From Symbiodinium kawagutii (Eukaryota > Sar > Dinophyceae > Suessiales > Symbiodiniaceae), in assembly GCA_009767595.1 (NCBI GenBank), contig VSDK01010248.1, positions 358,427 through 422,426 on the forward strand: 64,000 nt of DNA, read 5' to 3'. The translations under genes were made by a program, and so were the position numbers. How positions within the stretch are numbered: the stretch's first letter is position 1; each line of letters starts with the position of its first letter. Below, one piece after another: positions 22,885 to 35,274 of this stretch. A model generated the notes under the pieces. It was not told the DNA's origin and made no database searches. It saw nothing but the letters and a program-made list of their open reading frames with translations.

Positions 22885-23531
22885 ATATGGCAGGATGAGG
22901 CACTGGGGAGTTGGTTGACACATTTGGCTACGGGTCGATGCTAACCATCAATTTTGTGGTGGATAATTACCAACAAATAATAGGGAATGCAACGATTAAT
23001 GATGGAAGACCGAGTACAGGGTTTTGACCAACAACCATTTTGGGAGGCACTTGGGATTCAAACGTGTTGGATATGATGTATACATGTCCATACTTGAGGG
23101 CAATCATGGAGAAACTTCATCGGTGTTTATGTGAGCGACAGAAGGTTGCTGTGGGCAAAGCCAGGGTTTCTTCTGCCCTCATAGCCATGGTGAACTGCTC
23201 TGTAGGGCAAAGCAACCAGGGACTCGGGAGGAACCACGACAAAAGTGATACTGCAATACACAGTGCGTTTCAGCCGCTTGGTCACAACGATAGCACCAGA
23301 GGAAAATGTGATCCCTATGGCTGCTTATGACTTCCAAGTTGTGCACCGGTATTCACCCCTTGCATGTGCACAACTAGGCACTGGCATATAACCATAGTGA
23401 ACTATACAGGTAGCCCTATAGCTGGTATATAAGCCTATCAAAATCTATTGAAATCTAACAGATTCCCATGTAACCCACTTGTGTCACGTACACCGCTCTC
23501 AGGTGAAGCAACCCCCATGGCCATGGTGAAC

Positions 23532-23564
23532 GTCGCTGCGCCTTTTGCATCTTCGCATTGTCTT
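23532..23564 (-). CDS. Candidate small exon
   Basis: Minus-strand, ACTGGCAG|AAGA to GCGAC|GTTCACC. Frames DNAKMQKAQR (helical, Gln/Lys-rich like its neighbours) or RQCEDAKGAA. Boundaries plausible, frame uncertain. Confidence 0.45.
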
Positions 23565-24169
23565 CTGCCAGTTCCTACCGCGGCACGAGAAACATCGTGG
23601 CTGAGCGGCGGCGGCTGAGCGGTGAGAATGACCGTTGGATGAGGTTTGACTGAGCCGCTTACAGATCCCTTCCTCCGACTTAGTGGTAAATCGATGAGGT
23701 TTGATGTAGTGGCTGACAGATCCACTCATAAAAATCGAATTTACAGTGTGTATGTGGTAAATCAAAAAGGCTAAAAACTTAAGATAATGACTCGAAGCCA
23801 CCCAGTTGAGTAGAGGCTTACCCTGAAACATTGGGACTACTAGTATACTGAATGGTTCATGATGGTTGATCATTGTTTTTGATGGTCTGAGTAGCTGCTA
23901 GGTCAATCAGTGGTTGTGCAAGACACGATTATGGTTACGCACCACTGATCATCCGAGTGTCCAGGGCGCGGGGTGCTGTCGTCTCAACCCATAGGTTGAC
24001 TCAGACTATGAAAAAATGTACAGCTCTACTTATGACATCTAGGGGTCCATGTCACCTGGAAACCCAAACTGACCAAGTCAACATAAACGAAGGTGGGCAG
24101 AAGTGCGGCAAGAGTGCACACTTGCGTAGCCCAATCCTAACTCGGAACTCTATCAACGGCGCATGACGC

Positions 24170-24206
24170 CCCTCTCCTCGTTGCGCTTGGCCAAACGGTT
24201 TGCGAC
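24170..24206 (-). CDS. Small exon, charged helix
   Basis: Minus-strand, TTGCCAG|GTCG to GAGGG|GCGTC (GC donor). VANRLAKRNEER fits the coiled-coil character of the region. Confidence 0.6.
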
Positions 24207-24839
24207 CTGGCAACTGAAATTGTGTCCACTGGTTGGCCCATGCAACATGGATAAGTCTTTGGGTGAACAGTTCCACAGGAATCCAATGGGTGGGGGTACG
24301 AATGCAATGGTGACGGTGGATCTGGATACATGTTAGATATTGTTAGATCATGTAATAAGTGAGAGGGTCTGGTGAACACCCTCAAAATGAAAATGATTGA
24401 AAACGTATGTATGATACTGATCAGTTTCATCCATATCAAGCATGAAAGGCTGTGCAAGAAAACTCAGTGCCTATTTAATCAACCCATGCAGCAAATGTGC
24501 AGGGTCACACAAACAGTCGTATCCTGACTGTCATGAGCTTTGACCATCAATGATATTTTTTTCGAAACAAGCTTCAAAAGCGTTGCGTGATTCGTAGGAA
24601 CAAGTTCCCCCTCGGCTTCCATAGGTAGATAGACTAGCGAGTGTTGATTCATCTGTCATTGTCTAATGTGTCTCATATTTGTCTCATCATGGCTGCTGTT
24701 TTTATTTCAATAATCTCGTCATTCCAAACCATGCCCATCATCAATGCGAGGAAACAATGATATGTAATATTGATACGATTGTGACTGCTTTGTCCAATCA
24801 CAATCAATATTGATTAATGATTCTCAAGAAGTTACAAAT

Positions 24840-25185
24840 TATCATTAACGTTCACTCAATGAACCATATCAATTAACCAGCCTGGACCATCAATTAATGA
24901 TCCCACAAAAGCATTTCCTAACCATCAGTGAACTAGAATTACACCAGCATTAAGCATCAATCAACCAACAATTCACCAGCATTTAGCATCATTAATTCGT
25001 CATCAATTACATAATCAACCAGTCAGCGGCATTAAGCATCAACCATTATTAACCATCAAAGCATCAAACATCATCAACCATCAATTCCATAACCAACCAT
25101 TCAGCAGCATTAAGCATCAATGAAGCAACCACTCACCAGCAACTCACCAGCAGCAGCCAACCATATGGATGCCTTGGTGGCAGCA
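24840..25185. repeat. AACCATCA / AAGCATCA simple repeat
   Basis: Degenerate ATTAACCATCAA and AGCATCAATCAACC units running up to the exon at 25191. In minus sense it is TTGATGGTTAAT at the 5' end of the following intron. 24.2-24.8 kb holds no exon I can support. Confidence 0.85.
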
Positions 25186-25190
25186 GGCAC

Positions 25191-25247
25191 CTCTTCCATG
25201 CCCGGAATGGCGGGCACAACGCCTTCTCCCTCGGCAAGTTTGAACAG
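25191..25247 (-). CDS. Exon
   Basis: Minus-strand, CCCCCAG|CTGT to GAAGAG|GTGCCTG, exactly 19 codons, phase 0/0: LFKLAEGEGVVPAIPGMEE. Pyrimidine-rich acceptor and good GT donor. No family recognised. Confidence 0.75.
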
Positions 25248-26519
25248 CTGGGGGAGACAGGTAGGTTTCGTGGCCGTCAAACATTGCTGTTTCAAGAATT
25301 TGGCTTCGAATGAAGCGGTCTTCTGTTGACCCATTCCTGCAGCATTTGTGTTAGCTCATTGAACCTCATGCTATTTCAATCTTTCACAACCATATATTTT
25401 GCATATGTATATATATATATACAGATTAATACATATATACCGTATATACCTATTTAGCACATGTTAGCCAATGTAGGAATATGTAGGATACCACTAGGAT
25501 GACCGCCTTAGCTTCAACAAGACCCTGTCCGCCTGCTGAAGCTGGCTAGAAAACAACACCCATCAGCTTCACCATGGATTCACCAACCGAGTCTCAGTCC
25601 CACACAAGGTGTTTGGACTCTTCCAGTTGTCGAGTCAGGCCCACCTGAAGGCGTAATGCGAGCTCGCCAGATAAGGGTTCAATGGTCAAGCCTGTCCTCA
25701 TCAAGCTGCTTCATGATTAATAAGCTGGTGAATACTGACTGAATGCTCTTGAATCATGACTTGATACTGGTTGAGCATGGCGAGCTCTAATCAGTTGGCA
25801 GATTTATAGTTTGTAACCAATTGTAACGGGGACAGCAAACAATCAAAGGACACAGCCATTGTCTACTGGTCCATGTACAGTTTCCCGCATGTTTGGGTCC
25901 CAAGACCGGCTATCCTCAACCGTCCACCAGCAATTGAACAGTCATAATGTATGAACTAATCATATCGATGTATTGATCGATCGATCGATCTATCTACCTG
26001 ATCTATCGATCTATCAATCTTTAAAAAAAAATATATTTTCGTAACACAAACTAACAAAAGTTCCCCCCTGCAAAAGGACAGCCACCAAGAAAATGTTAAG
26101 CTTCTAATTGTTGCAAGCTGCACCCGCTTTCCGAAGCCGGGTTTGGGTTGAAGAGGGTTTGTCCTGCCCCCCATGGTGTAAGCATAAACACAACAGGATC
26201 TGTGTGCCTTGTGTGGGTACTTTCAGTCCAAACTTGGATGATCTGGGTCAAATTAAGTCATGATCGTGGTTTGTAGATGCACGTGCATGCTGCTTGTTAC
26301 ATGCTAGACAAATATACATTTATTCATACATCACATGGTATACAATATTCAGTCTACAACGTAAACAGAACATACCATCCATGCATTTCTCTATATAAAT
26401 GAGCGTGTAGGCATATAGAAACAAAATGAAACAAAATGAAACACATATAAACACTGTGTTGAACAAGCAACCAGAATACATGGATCATCTTCGGGCTCCG
26501 ACTCTGCGCTAGCCGTGGC

Positions 26520-26569
26520 CTGCAACTTCACTTGCTGCTCCACTTGCGCCTCGGTCACCGAATTGCTCG
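26520..26569 (-). CDS. Exon, coiled-coil-like
   Basis: Minus-strand, GTTCGCAG|CGAG to TTGCAG|GCCACG (GC donor). SNSVTEAQVEQQVKLQ, continuing open as ATASAESEPED if the GC donor is not used. Hydrophobic heptad-like spacing (V, V, V, L). 25.3-26.5 kb to its left is AT-rich intron with GATCGATC and TATATA tracts. Confidence 0.75.
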
Positions 26570-26819
26570 CTGCGAACATCACCGTCGTTTCAGGGATATG
26601 CAAAGGTCTACAGCTACCTCCAGCGACCCAAAGTCATGACGGCGAACCATGCCTGACCCAGAGCCGAAGCCAAATAGCGGACCAGTTTACCCTTTCTTGC
26701 TGGTCGAAGTGCATGAACTGCAAAGTATTGAAGCACTACGGATGTCTGTGCTTTCAGTTCAGGGAATGACACCGAAGGGCTAGTGGTCACTGCTCCATTC
26801 GCGGGAGTCTACCACAACC

Positions 26820-27232
26820 ACTTTATTCATTGCGAAGCATCATTAACCATAAGTTGACTATCGTTTACCATCAATGAACAATCAATGAACATCAGCAATT
26901 GACCATCAACCATCATTGACACCAGCTAATAATAAATCAAGCAGCATTAACCATCATTCACCATCAGCTAACCATCAATTCACCAGCAGCTTACCGTCAC
27001 TTATCATCAATTTACCATGAATATATCATAAACGAACCCTCGGCAACCCTTACTAAGCATCATGAACCAATCTTTACCATCATCTGCCATCATTTGACCA
27101 ACCTTTACTAATCAACCATCATTAACCAACCATGAACCGTCATTAACCAACCATTAACCAACCATTAATCAACCATTAACCAACATTAAGCACCAGGTAA
27201 ACCATCATTAACCAACCATTTCATCATCTGCC
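26820..27232. repeat. AACCATCATT / AACCAACCATT simple repeat
   Basis: About 400 bp of ACCATCATTAACCAACC-type units left of the exon at 27250; no coding signal. Confidence 0.85.
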
Positions 27233-27249
27233 ACGTTTCATGACGGCGC

Positions 27250-27288
27250 CTGAAGTCGTTCGTTTTCCTGACGCAACTCTTGAGCCTC
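27250..27288 (-). CDS. Exon, coiled coil
   Basis: Minus-strand, CCGGCAG|GAGG to CTTCAG|GCGCCG (GC donor), 13 codons: EAQELRQENERLQ, a classic coiled-coil heptad stretch. One of the clearest GC-AG introns in the window. Confidence 0.85.
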
Positions 27289-28327
27289 CTGCCGGTAGCT
27301 GCTGTTGGGCCACCATTTTTTGGTGGTGAAAACCTGGAACATCCACAGAAACCCTAGGAAAACCTTACGAAAACCCTAGGAAAACCATAGGAAATCTATC
27401 ATTTTTCTTCGGGAAACCCTGGGAAGGCGTAGGAAAACAATGGAAGACCGGAGGAAAACCACGGAAGACCTGGAAAATGACATTCTTTTCAGGGAAACCC
27501 TGAAAATCAGCAATTTCTATGGTGGATCAAATCCAGTGCCACGTTCACCAGATTGGCACATGACCCATCATGGCTGTTCTCTTTGGAATGGTTGTTGGGT
27601 GATAGACGGACGTTTGATAGAGGATTGATGGTTGATGATCAGGGTTGATGGCTGATTAATGGGTGGACATCATGGTGGCTATAGGATTACATACACAACA
27701 CGCCCCAATTACTCAAAGCCTGGATTCCACAGTACAACTTGTCCACTTTCTCAACCCACCCCCAAGACTAAATATTCACTACCAACCCCAGGTGGGATTG
27801 GATGGAAATCAAGTATTTTGGAAACAAATCACCAAACCTTCCGCCATCATCAAGCACCATCATGGAGCCCTACCATGAACCACTACTAACCAGTAGTATA
27901 TCTCTCTAGATGTTTCACTTTCCATGACACCTCCCGTGCAGGTGGAAACCACGCTAGGCCCACAGGCGCAACGACAAGAAATCAGAGTTGCTGTGGCTAT
28001 CCAAAAAGGTGGGGTCCCCAAACCTTCCAGTTCTTAAGCCGCTTCACTATAAACTATAGTGATATCTACCATCACTGGTACCCTATAAACCAAGCCAACT
28101 GGGGGGTCCCACCTTGAAGGTAAGTGAGAATGGTTGACAATGCTCCGCGAGGGAGAACATGAGCACACCAGCAAAAGGATGATAACCGTCAAGCTGAACA
28201 TGCCGAAACCTGAGCATAGCCCTTATCCGTCACAATTGATCTTGACTCGGAATCAACGAACTGGAAAGAAGTAAACAAGTAAACAAGCAAATAAGAAAAC
28301 CAGTAAACAACAACCAACTCAGTGGTC

Positions 28328-28372
28328 CTCTTCCGTCCGTTGAACTTTCGCCGACTGCTGCCGCAAATGCTC
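28328..28372 (-). CDS. Exon, coiled coil
   Basis: Minus-strand, GGCTCCAG|GAGC to GAAGAG|GACCAC (GA donor), 15 codons: EHLRQQSAKVQRTEE. The GA donor is unusual outside dinoflagellates. The 27.3-28.3 kb intron contains a segment near 27930-28000 open on the plus strand (VETTLGPQAQRQEIRVAVA), not assigned. Confidence 0.8.
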
Positions 28373-29226
28373 CTGGAGCCAAGCACGAAATCACCCATTT
28401 GGAGAGAATATGGAAACTATTCTGAGAAAATAGGGAAAAGGTATCTTAGGTATCTTACTATTGTTAAGTTACTACAGTAATCAGTAAGATAATACCTATT
28501 ACCATGGCGGTTTGCTCGCTGTGATGGATCTTCCACTAATCTGGGGAAAAGGTATCCTCCCTGTGTACCTATCGCGTATGAAGAGTTCCACATGCCAAGC
28601 TCATGCACTGCTCAATCGCTGGACCTGGTTCGGTGGCAAAGATCCTATCCCGATCTGCCTGTAGCAGCATGTCCGAAGAATTGCTGGATATGGGGATGTT
28701 CAGGCATGATAGACCCCACAAAACAAAGATGTGTAGTAATGAACCTTAAACATGTGGTTGTCTCCCTGGACTTACCTGTATATCGTCCGCATCCCGTGGT
28801 CATCTGGTGTATGCCGACATGTTTTTACCCGATTTGCCTGGTTGGTCCAGCATAAAACATGTTCACTCTACCTGATGAACTTTGCCGCAAAATGCTAATA
28901 TCTGAACAATAACCTACCTATGGTGTTCAAGAGCACGTTAAAGTCATAGTTAAGAGAGCCACAAGCCCACCATTTTTTCAAATGGACAGTTGATCAGTTT
29001 TCGAAACTGATGGGTTCCCCTGCTATATCAACTCTAGGTATTTCCACACGTAATACTTTACGGCACTATCATTTCTGGGCTTTGATCCTGGCTAGCGGCT
29101 ATATCTAACACAAGTATTCACTGTGATAGTCCAACACACAGCATGAGATAGCTCCCATGTTCTCGCTTAATTCCCGCCTACCACCGTCCGTTCTTCCTGA
29201 ATACCCGCAGTCTTGAATCTGATTTG

Positions 29227-29292
29227 CAAAATGGACACAAGATGGACACAAGATGGACACAAGATGGACACAAAATGGACACAAGATGGACA
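29227..29292. repeat. 11-bp tandem repeat ATGGACACAAG
   Basis: Six near-perfect tandem copies (one carries AAAATGG). The open frames across it are artefacts of the repeat. Confidence 0.95.
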
Positions 29293-29366
29293 CACCTCAT
29301 CAGTCATACAATGGAAATAACAAGTTCTCGTCTTGATGCGATTTGTGTGTGTGGATCATCCCGCAC

Positions 29367-29412
29367 AGTCGCGCTCCTCGAATTCCATGCGGATTCTCTC
29401 GCGCACTACTGC
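29367..29412 (-). CDS. Exon, charged helix
   Basis: Minus-strand, GTGCCAG|GCAG to CGACT|GTGCGGG. AVVRERIRMEFEERD, strongly alpha-helical. Confidence 0.8.
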
Positions 29413-29771
29413 CTGGCACTGGGCTCCGAGCTCAAATACTAGGGTTGGCAACTGACAAAAAGTGGGGAAAAAATCTGACTGGAATAAGTGGTGACTAATG
29501 CCTCATATAAGCGATATAAGTGCTTGATAATCAGCAGCAACCGTGGAATGGTTTGATTTAGTGGCTCATATCAAGGCTTCACAGTCATGCATGCTTAAAA
29601 TCAAGGATTGTTAATGATGTAAGATCTTCAAGTGTCAATCTTAAATGGTCAACTACAACTAATCATGATATGGTGCAAATGCTTAGGTGTTCATTTTGAA
29701 TGGTCAGCTACAAATGACAAAGATTGATGGTTCAAGACTGCCTCCAAGAAGACCGCCCCATTGGTGGTGAC

Positions 29772-29848
29772 CCTTGAGGAGGCAGGTGGAGCTGTCGCTC
29801 AACGCCAACTTGGATACCTGCGAACTGCAAATCCATTGGTACAAGGAG
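29772..29848. CDS. Exon-like segment open on both strands
   Basis: Minus reading: TTCGCAG|GTAT (29817) to CAAGG|GTCACC (29772), VSKLALSDSSTCLLK. Plus reading: GAGGCAG|GTGG (29786) to AAGGAG|GTAACT (29848), 21 codons containing VELSLNANLDTCELQIHWYK. The plus reading has the better signals, but every sure neighbour is minus. Unresolved. 29.9-31.1 kb is AT-rich with no exon. Confidence 0.4.
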
Positions 29849-31179
29849 GTAACTTGCTTAGCTGAACTTAATCAATTGCTTAAACTAATATTGGCCAGTA
29901 GACATTCTTAAGCATAAATGATTTGCCAGCAGCAACCATTGCAAAACATGATCACTAACAATGGCTCATGGTATGGTACAAGGATGTGCTATAACAACTG
30001 TTTGTATTGGAATGGACTTATATACAACATTAGATAGAGAAACAACTGGCCAACAAATGGAATATGATAAGCTTCTGGCAGTTAGAAAAATCGAAAATTT
30101 AGCCTATGCAGTTCGAATTATACAATCTGGCTAGACGCAAATATTCTAAGAGTAGAAAAAGGTTCTACTCTGAATGTTACAAATATGCAGTTAGAATATT
30201 ACCCCACTTTACGACTCAGAGCGTCTGAGCACACAAATTTCTTTTCAATCCCTGGTTACAATGAGATGCTTGAGAAATAACTCTTGCAGGTGCAACTGAT
30301 ATTGGTGAGAGTGTTGCAACTCCGAGTTTTCATTACCAAAACTCATAGCATCATCATACATGACTTGGTACCATCACATGTTCATTTGACGTATTCTAAG
30401 TGCATGTGAAATATTCAAAGTGCTCATGGAATATCCATGAATATTCTAAGTGCAAAGAAGCCAACCCACTACAAGCAACCAACAAAGTTAATTTTCAGAA
30501 TTTGAAAACATTTGAAATACAGTACATATTCAAAGTACTAGGTGTCTAGCGTAATGATTAATGTACTGTTTGGATATGACTCAAGCTGGACGGTTCGGTA
30601 AGATAGAATATGAGCTATCAAGTCTGGAATTGCAATAATGGGTTCAGTCAATAGCAGCCACTGCAGATCCTTTCTGAACTTCATCGGTCAATAAGCTAAG
30701 TTGTCAATATTGGTGACAAGCACACTTAACCGTATTCCTTGGATACTATTTTTGCTCAGAGGAAAACGTGTCTAAGAAAAAACCACCCAATGCAGGGAGC
30801 GCTCAGCCACTGCGGGTGCCTAGACTAGCAACATAATCATGAAAGAAGTGTCAACAACATGACGGAATCCATCCATAGGGGTCCTTCCCTCCAAGACCGC
30901 ATCAACTTTTGAGTGGCTGAAAACACCACCAGTCTGTCAACGATAAGGACTCAAGTCATGCATTGTTAGCCGTGACCAACCACTACCAACCCGTGTTTCA
31001 CCATCCTTTTTCCAGTAGTTACACTCCGGTAAACCAACCAAACAGCGGAAAATCCGACATTCATAGCTACTGAACCTACAAATATACCAATTTTTAGCCT
31101 ATTCATAACCGCTTAACCTACACAAATATACCAAGTTTTCAGCTTCCAGGTTCCTTTGCCAAAAGGGTAACCACCATCT

Positions 31180-31305
31180 CAGCGTCATCGACCCGTGCAC
31201 CAACGACATCGCCTCGCCGGGAGCTACGACATCAGAAACACTGTAGACCACCTGCCAGCGAAGTCGACTACATGACCACCAGCAACGGCCACAACGCCAC
31301 GCTGC
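31180..31305. CDS. Exon-like segment, strand unresolved
   Basis: Minus: GCTGGCAG|GTGG (31251) downwards gives VVYSVSDVVAPGEAMSLVHG. Plus: VIDPCTNDIASPG, then in another frame EVDYMTTSNGHNATLQ before a GT. GC-rich and clearly different from the surrounding intron, but neither reading is decisive. Confidence 0.4.
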
Positions 31306-32212
31306 AACGTAAAATGCTGTTGACTAATAATGGTAAACTAAACTGCTCATGGTTCCTAATGGTTAAACTAGAATCTAATATGGTAAATTAATGATGGTAA
31401 TGGTTAACTAATAATCGTTACCAACCAATAGTTGGTAATTAATGGTCAGCAGCCGATGGTGGTTGATTAATAGTTACTTGTGCTTAACTAAGAATTATGG
31501 TTGTTGGCTACTGGCTAAGTAGTAATGGTTCAGTAAAGGCAACAGCAGCAAAGCAAGAGCAGTGAGGAGGACAATAAGAATACAGAATTACTGTGAATTC
31601 CGAACAAGTGTGGTCTCTTCTGAGCCAAGAAGGACCGTAGGGGGTGATTTGCCACCATGCAGTGTGACGCACTTGCAAGGCGTCTTTTACTGTTGTGGCA
31701 TCGTTTCAAAGGGGGATGGGGGATAGCCAGATTGTCCATGATCCTAATTTGAGATACAAATCCATGGTGTTCCCCTGAATCCATGATATGTCCATAAGAA
31801 GATTGTCCATGATCGTGACCCCGGTCAGCCTTCTACAATGCCAACCGGTCTGCAGCCGGCCCGCAACCGGTATATCAAAGCAAATGTCTATACATGAATA
31901 TATTTTAATACATTTATCGATATATATAGATAGAAATAAAGAAACAACATCGGGGTTCAAATATTTAACTAGTTTGAATATGTTGGTTCATATACTACAT
32001 GATCAATTTCTAATTAATCCCTTATAGTTCCACTGAGTTTGGAAATCCAACTCATTGAACAATCACCAAGAGGTCGTAACGTTCCATAAGATCCCCTGGT
32101 CCCACCATCGTGTGCCATTGTTCCCAAATGCTTGATTCGCGGGACGTTCAACAGCTGGGTGACCAATCCCTCGTGGATATCTCATTACGTGTTTACATGG
32201 ATATATAGACAT

Positions 32213-32296
32213 GGTGGTTTCTCAAAATAGTTCTAGAAATGGTGGACAAAGGATGTTTTTTTTTCTTTTCGGATCCCCCATGACTTGAGAAACCAC
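32213..32296. repeat. Inverted-repeat element (family A), internally deleted
   Basis: GGTGGTTTCTCAAAATAG terminus on the left and CTTGAGAAACCAC on the right; the middle is replaced by TTCTAGAA, GGACAAAGG and a T-run. Confidence 0.65.
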
Positions 32297-32391
32297 AATA
32301 TTGATATTGATCATAGACATAGCCATCATAGATTCTCGCCACCAAGTGAGTTCATCTGGTTCTCTGTCTCAAAATTCCGCAGTCAACCCAC

Positions 32392-32448
32392 CGCTGGCGC
32401 AACTCGACAGTGCCTCTCGCATACGTTGCTGCAATTCTTCCAAGTCGG
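32392..32448 (-). CDS. Exon, coiled coil
   Basis: Minus-strand, TATTCAG|CCGA to CCAGCG|GTGGGT, 57 bases. Best frame DLEELQQRMREALSSCAS, a strong heptad pattern. A second frame (RLGRIAATYARGTVELRQ) is also open and fits the upstream phase, so the frame is not settled. Confidence 0.75.
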
Positions 32449-32637
32449 CTGAATACTGAGCGACCTAAGGTACAGTCTGGAGAAAGAACGTGAATCGAGT
32501 GGTTAATAACAATAGGTCAACAAAAAGACAATTCATGGTCAATGCCGTTTTAAGAGCCATGTATGGTTAAGGAACGCACCATAGGACCGTTGTCACCCGG
32601 CAATTCCTGAATTGGAACCCCACGTAGGTCTCAAGGC

Positions 32638-32690
32638 CCCTCCAAGGCACTCTCGAGGTCTGAGCCGCTAAGAACTTCTCCAGATTGATC
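32638..32690 (-). CDS. EF-hand exon, loop and exit helix
   Basis: Minus-strand, GTTCACAG|GATC to GGAGGG|GCCTTG (GC donor). DQSGEVLSGSDLESALEG is the second half of an EF-hand; with exon 33045-33091 it reads TFRDGV|DQSGEVLSGSDLESAL. Phase 0 at the junction. Loop position 3 is Ser and 12 is Leu or Asp depending on register, so calcium affinity is uncertain. Confidence 0.75.
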
Positions 32691-33044
32691 CTGTGAACGC
32701 GGGGATTGGTGGTGCTAACAACCAGCCCTATGATTAGTGGTCATTATAGTGATCATTATAGTGGTTAATTAGTGGCCTATAGATGTTAATAGTGGTTACT
32801 ATAATGATGATAATGGCCAATATCCTGTGAGTACCATAGCAATAAGGTAATAGTGGTTAATATCCCTATTGGTGGTGCTCACCATCAGGTGGTTAATAGT
32901 GGTTAATAAAATAGTTATAATGGCTCATATCCTGTGACTCACAATTTCCAGGACTGATTGGTGGTGCTCACCACCCCCATAACCATGGTTAATTAGTGGT
33001 GCGTAATGGCCAGTAGCTATCATTACCAGCTTGGTGGTGCTCAC

Positions 33045-33091
33045 CACCCCGTCGCGAAAAGTATGTGCGTTCGTCAACGAGCCAACCATAG
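33045..33091 (-). CDS. EF-hand exon, entering helix
   Basis: Minus-strand, ATTCACAG|CTAT to GGGGTG|GTGAGC. MVGSLTNAHTFRDGV leads directly into DQSGEV on the next exon. Less GC-rich than other exons. Incoming phase 1 matches exon 34436-34518. Confidence 0.6.
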
Positions 33092-33337
33092 CTGTGAATG
33101 CATTTGAAATTTGGGTAAACACAAAATGTTTGAAACCACCAACCAGAGGAGACATGGCCTGCAAGGGATAGAGTTGTAGATCAATCTACTGCAATTGATC
33201 ATGATGATCTTAATTATCATGATGCCGATGTTGATCACGTTACCAGGATGTATGATGATGACCATGGTGGCATTGATACCAGAAGTTGATCCAGGTAAAA
33301 ACATATGGCGCAAAGGCTCAAAGCGACCATGACCCAC

Positions 33338-33405
33338 CTGGGCGGACACAAATCGATCATTTTCAGAGGGCGAATGATTCCATTTTGCTGTTTGATACTT
33401 CTGAA
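33338..33405 (-). CDS. Candidate exon
   Basis: Minus-strand, GGGAACAG|TTCA to GCCCAG|GTGGGT. QKYQTAKWNHSPSENDRFVS is open with good signals, but including it spoils the phase into 33045-33091. May be skipped or spurious. Confidence 0.3.
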
Positions 33406-34272
33406 CTGTTCCCCGCAATCAAAAGGACATGAAAAGAGGAGCAAACCAATCCGGAGAGGATATGATGGTATGCTCGGCAATTACCTGAAGAGGAGTATAA
33501 GCAATGGATCAAAGGTATGTTCCAATGAGATAGTTGTTCAAGAGGCGAATGGAGAATCCATCTGGAGAGTTATATAAGACCATGACATGAGGAATATAAG
33601 GGGAGAGTGAATGCTAGTGATATCTAACATGATGATTATATTGATATGGGGAACCGCAAATCATCCGCCCTAAACATTTGGGATTACCCAGGATTATGAC
33701 TGAGCCCACATATATATATATATATATATATATATTTTTCAACTGGTAAAAAAACGCATGACCCTTAGTTGATAATGGAGATAAATACTTGCATCTGCCA
33801 ATGGGTACGACTCACCAATATAGCTGGAGCGTGAAACAACATGTCAGACCTCAAACGGGTGGTACAGATTGACAATGACAAGCAACATAAAACACCGCAA
33901 TGATTGGGGGGGCTCAACAAACCACATGGTTAGACACTTGAAGCTGATTGGAACTCGGGTCGCCATCATTTCTAATTCTCTGTACAAACAAGCCAAGCAA
34001 CAGTCGCATGAAACCTTAGAGGTACACATGTGAATCAACCAAATCAACTAAACACTCATTGGCCAATACCAGCTTCCTTACAAATCAAGGCAAGCACCAA
34101 CGACATGAGACTACACAGACTGAAAAGCATTGTTCATGGTTTCTACCAGCAAAGGAATTGCAGGATCCAAGCCCGACCCAAGGACCTTTGCAGCAGTATG
34201 TCTACGTGCAGCTGCCCATGGTATTCCTCTCATCTACAAAGGTACGGTTTTTGAATGATCAGCAAAACTGGA

Positions 34273-34373
34273 TGACTTGTTGGTGGTTTCAGCCACTATG
34301 AAAAATATTACTCAACCAACCATTTGATAATGACTACTAGGGAAAATAAAACATGTTTGAAATCATCAACCAG
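34273..34373. repeat. Dispersed element, family C
   Basis: About 100 bp from GTTGGTGGTTTCAGCC to CATCAACCAGG, containing CTCAACCAACCATTTG and GACTACTAGGGAAAATAAAA. Shares its core with 3059-3150; partial relatives near 10880, 33115 and 63000. Confidence 0.65.
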
Positions 34374-34435
34374 GTGATGCTTAGAGTCCTGGAAACTACC
34401 AGATCCGCAGGATGTATCACCCGCAAGGCCACAAC

Positions 34436-34518
34436 TTTCCCCAACCTCTGCCGCTCGGATCTTTCCAGCTTTCCGCGAAGTTGGTCCTGCGGTGTCATCG
34501 AAAGCAGCCCTATCCGAC
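34436..34518 (-). CDS. Exon
   Basis: Minus-strand, GTCAACAG|GTCG to GGAAA|GTTGTG, 83 bases. By phase from 35216-35274 the frame is SDRAAFDDTAGPTSRKAGKI onward; another open frame has MTPQDQLRGKLERSERQRLG, which looks more coiled-coil-like. Both are recorded because phase and composition disagree. Confidence 0.6.
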
Positions 34519-35215
34519 CTGTTGACAGGTCACGGGATGACAGGGAGTTGTAAAGGCTTATTTTCTCCAAAACAATGATTAGTTTCAGTAGTATATAATG
34601 TCTGTAGGCTATTAACTCACCCTAAAGAATCAGTAATTGTACAGGATATAAGGCCCCTAAAAGACAATACAGCATCAATTTTGTGAATGCAAGGTACCAT
34701 ACCTGAGAATACTGGATGTTTAACTAGCTTTCAACTTTTTTTTGACCTCACTGTTTGCAAATCATTTAGTAGTTCAAAGTTGCGAGCTGGTCCAGCAAGG
34801 TGGGTCTCTCACCTCTCAATAGAAACCGGGGAACGAGATAGGAATTCTGCGACTTATCCTGGGCCGCTTCTTCTGAAGAAAGCTTTAGTGGAGAGGCTTT
34901 TCCATTAGCGAGACTCCTATAGAACAGCAAAGCAGGGCAGATCCTTGCTCGTAGTATCACTATCGGCATAGGTTGCCAAGATGATCTTGTCCATAAATGA
35001 TGCAAAACAAGATGTTCTCCGTGCTGAAAACGGGTAGTCACTGATAAATCCGGTGCTGTCTATGGACAAATGTTCATTATCTGGTGTGACCTCAGAAACT
35101 TATTACATGCATTGCCAACATAATGCACAGCACTACTTGGTTGAACTTGGTCGGGGCAACACATAACTCCCCTGCGATCCAAGATATGACTCTATAGGCA
35201 ATGCTATATGGCATC

Positions 35216-35274
35216 CTGTCAAGGGCTGCAGCTGGTAAACTCATTAGTGCCTCCACAGGGGAAACCGGGGTGAC
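35216..35274 (-). CDS. Exon
   Basis: Minus-strand, TTCGCCAG|GTCA to GACAG|GATGCC (GA donor). VTPVSPVEALMSLPAAALD. Phase fits 35641-35685 upstream and 34436-34518 downstream. Confidence 0.7.

Noticed and set aside
29227..29292. Short repeat array considered as a CRISPR
   Set aside because: Tandem 11-bp units with no spacers, in a eukaryotic context.
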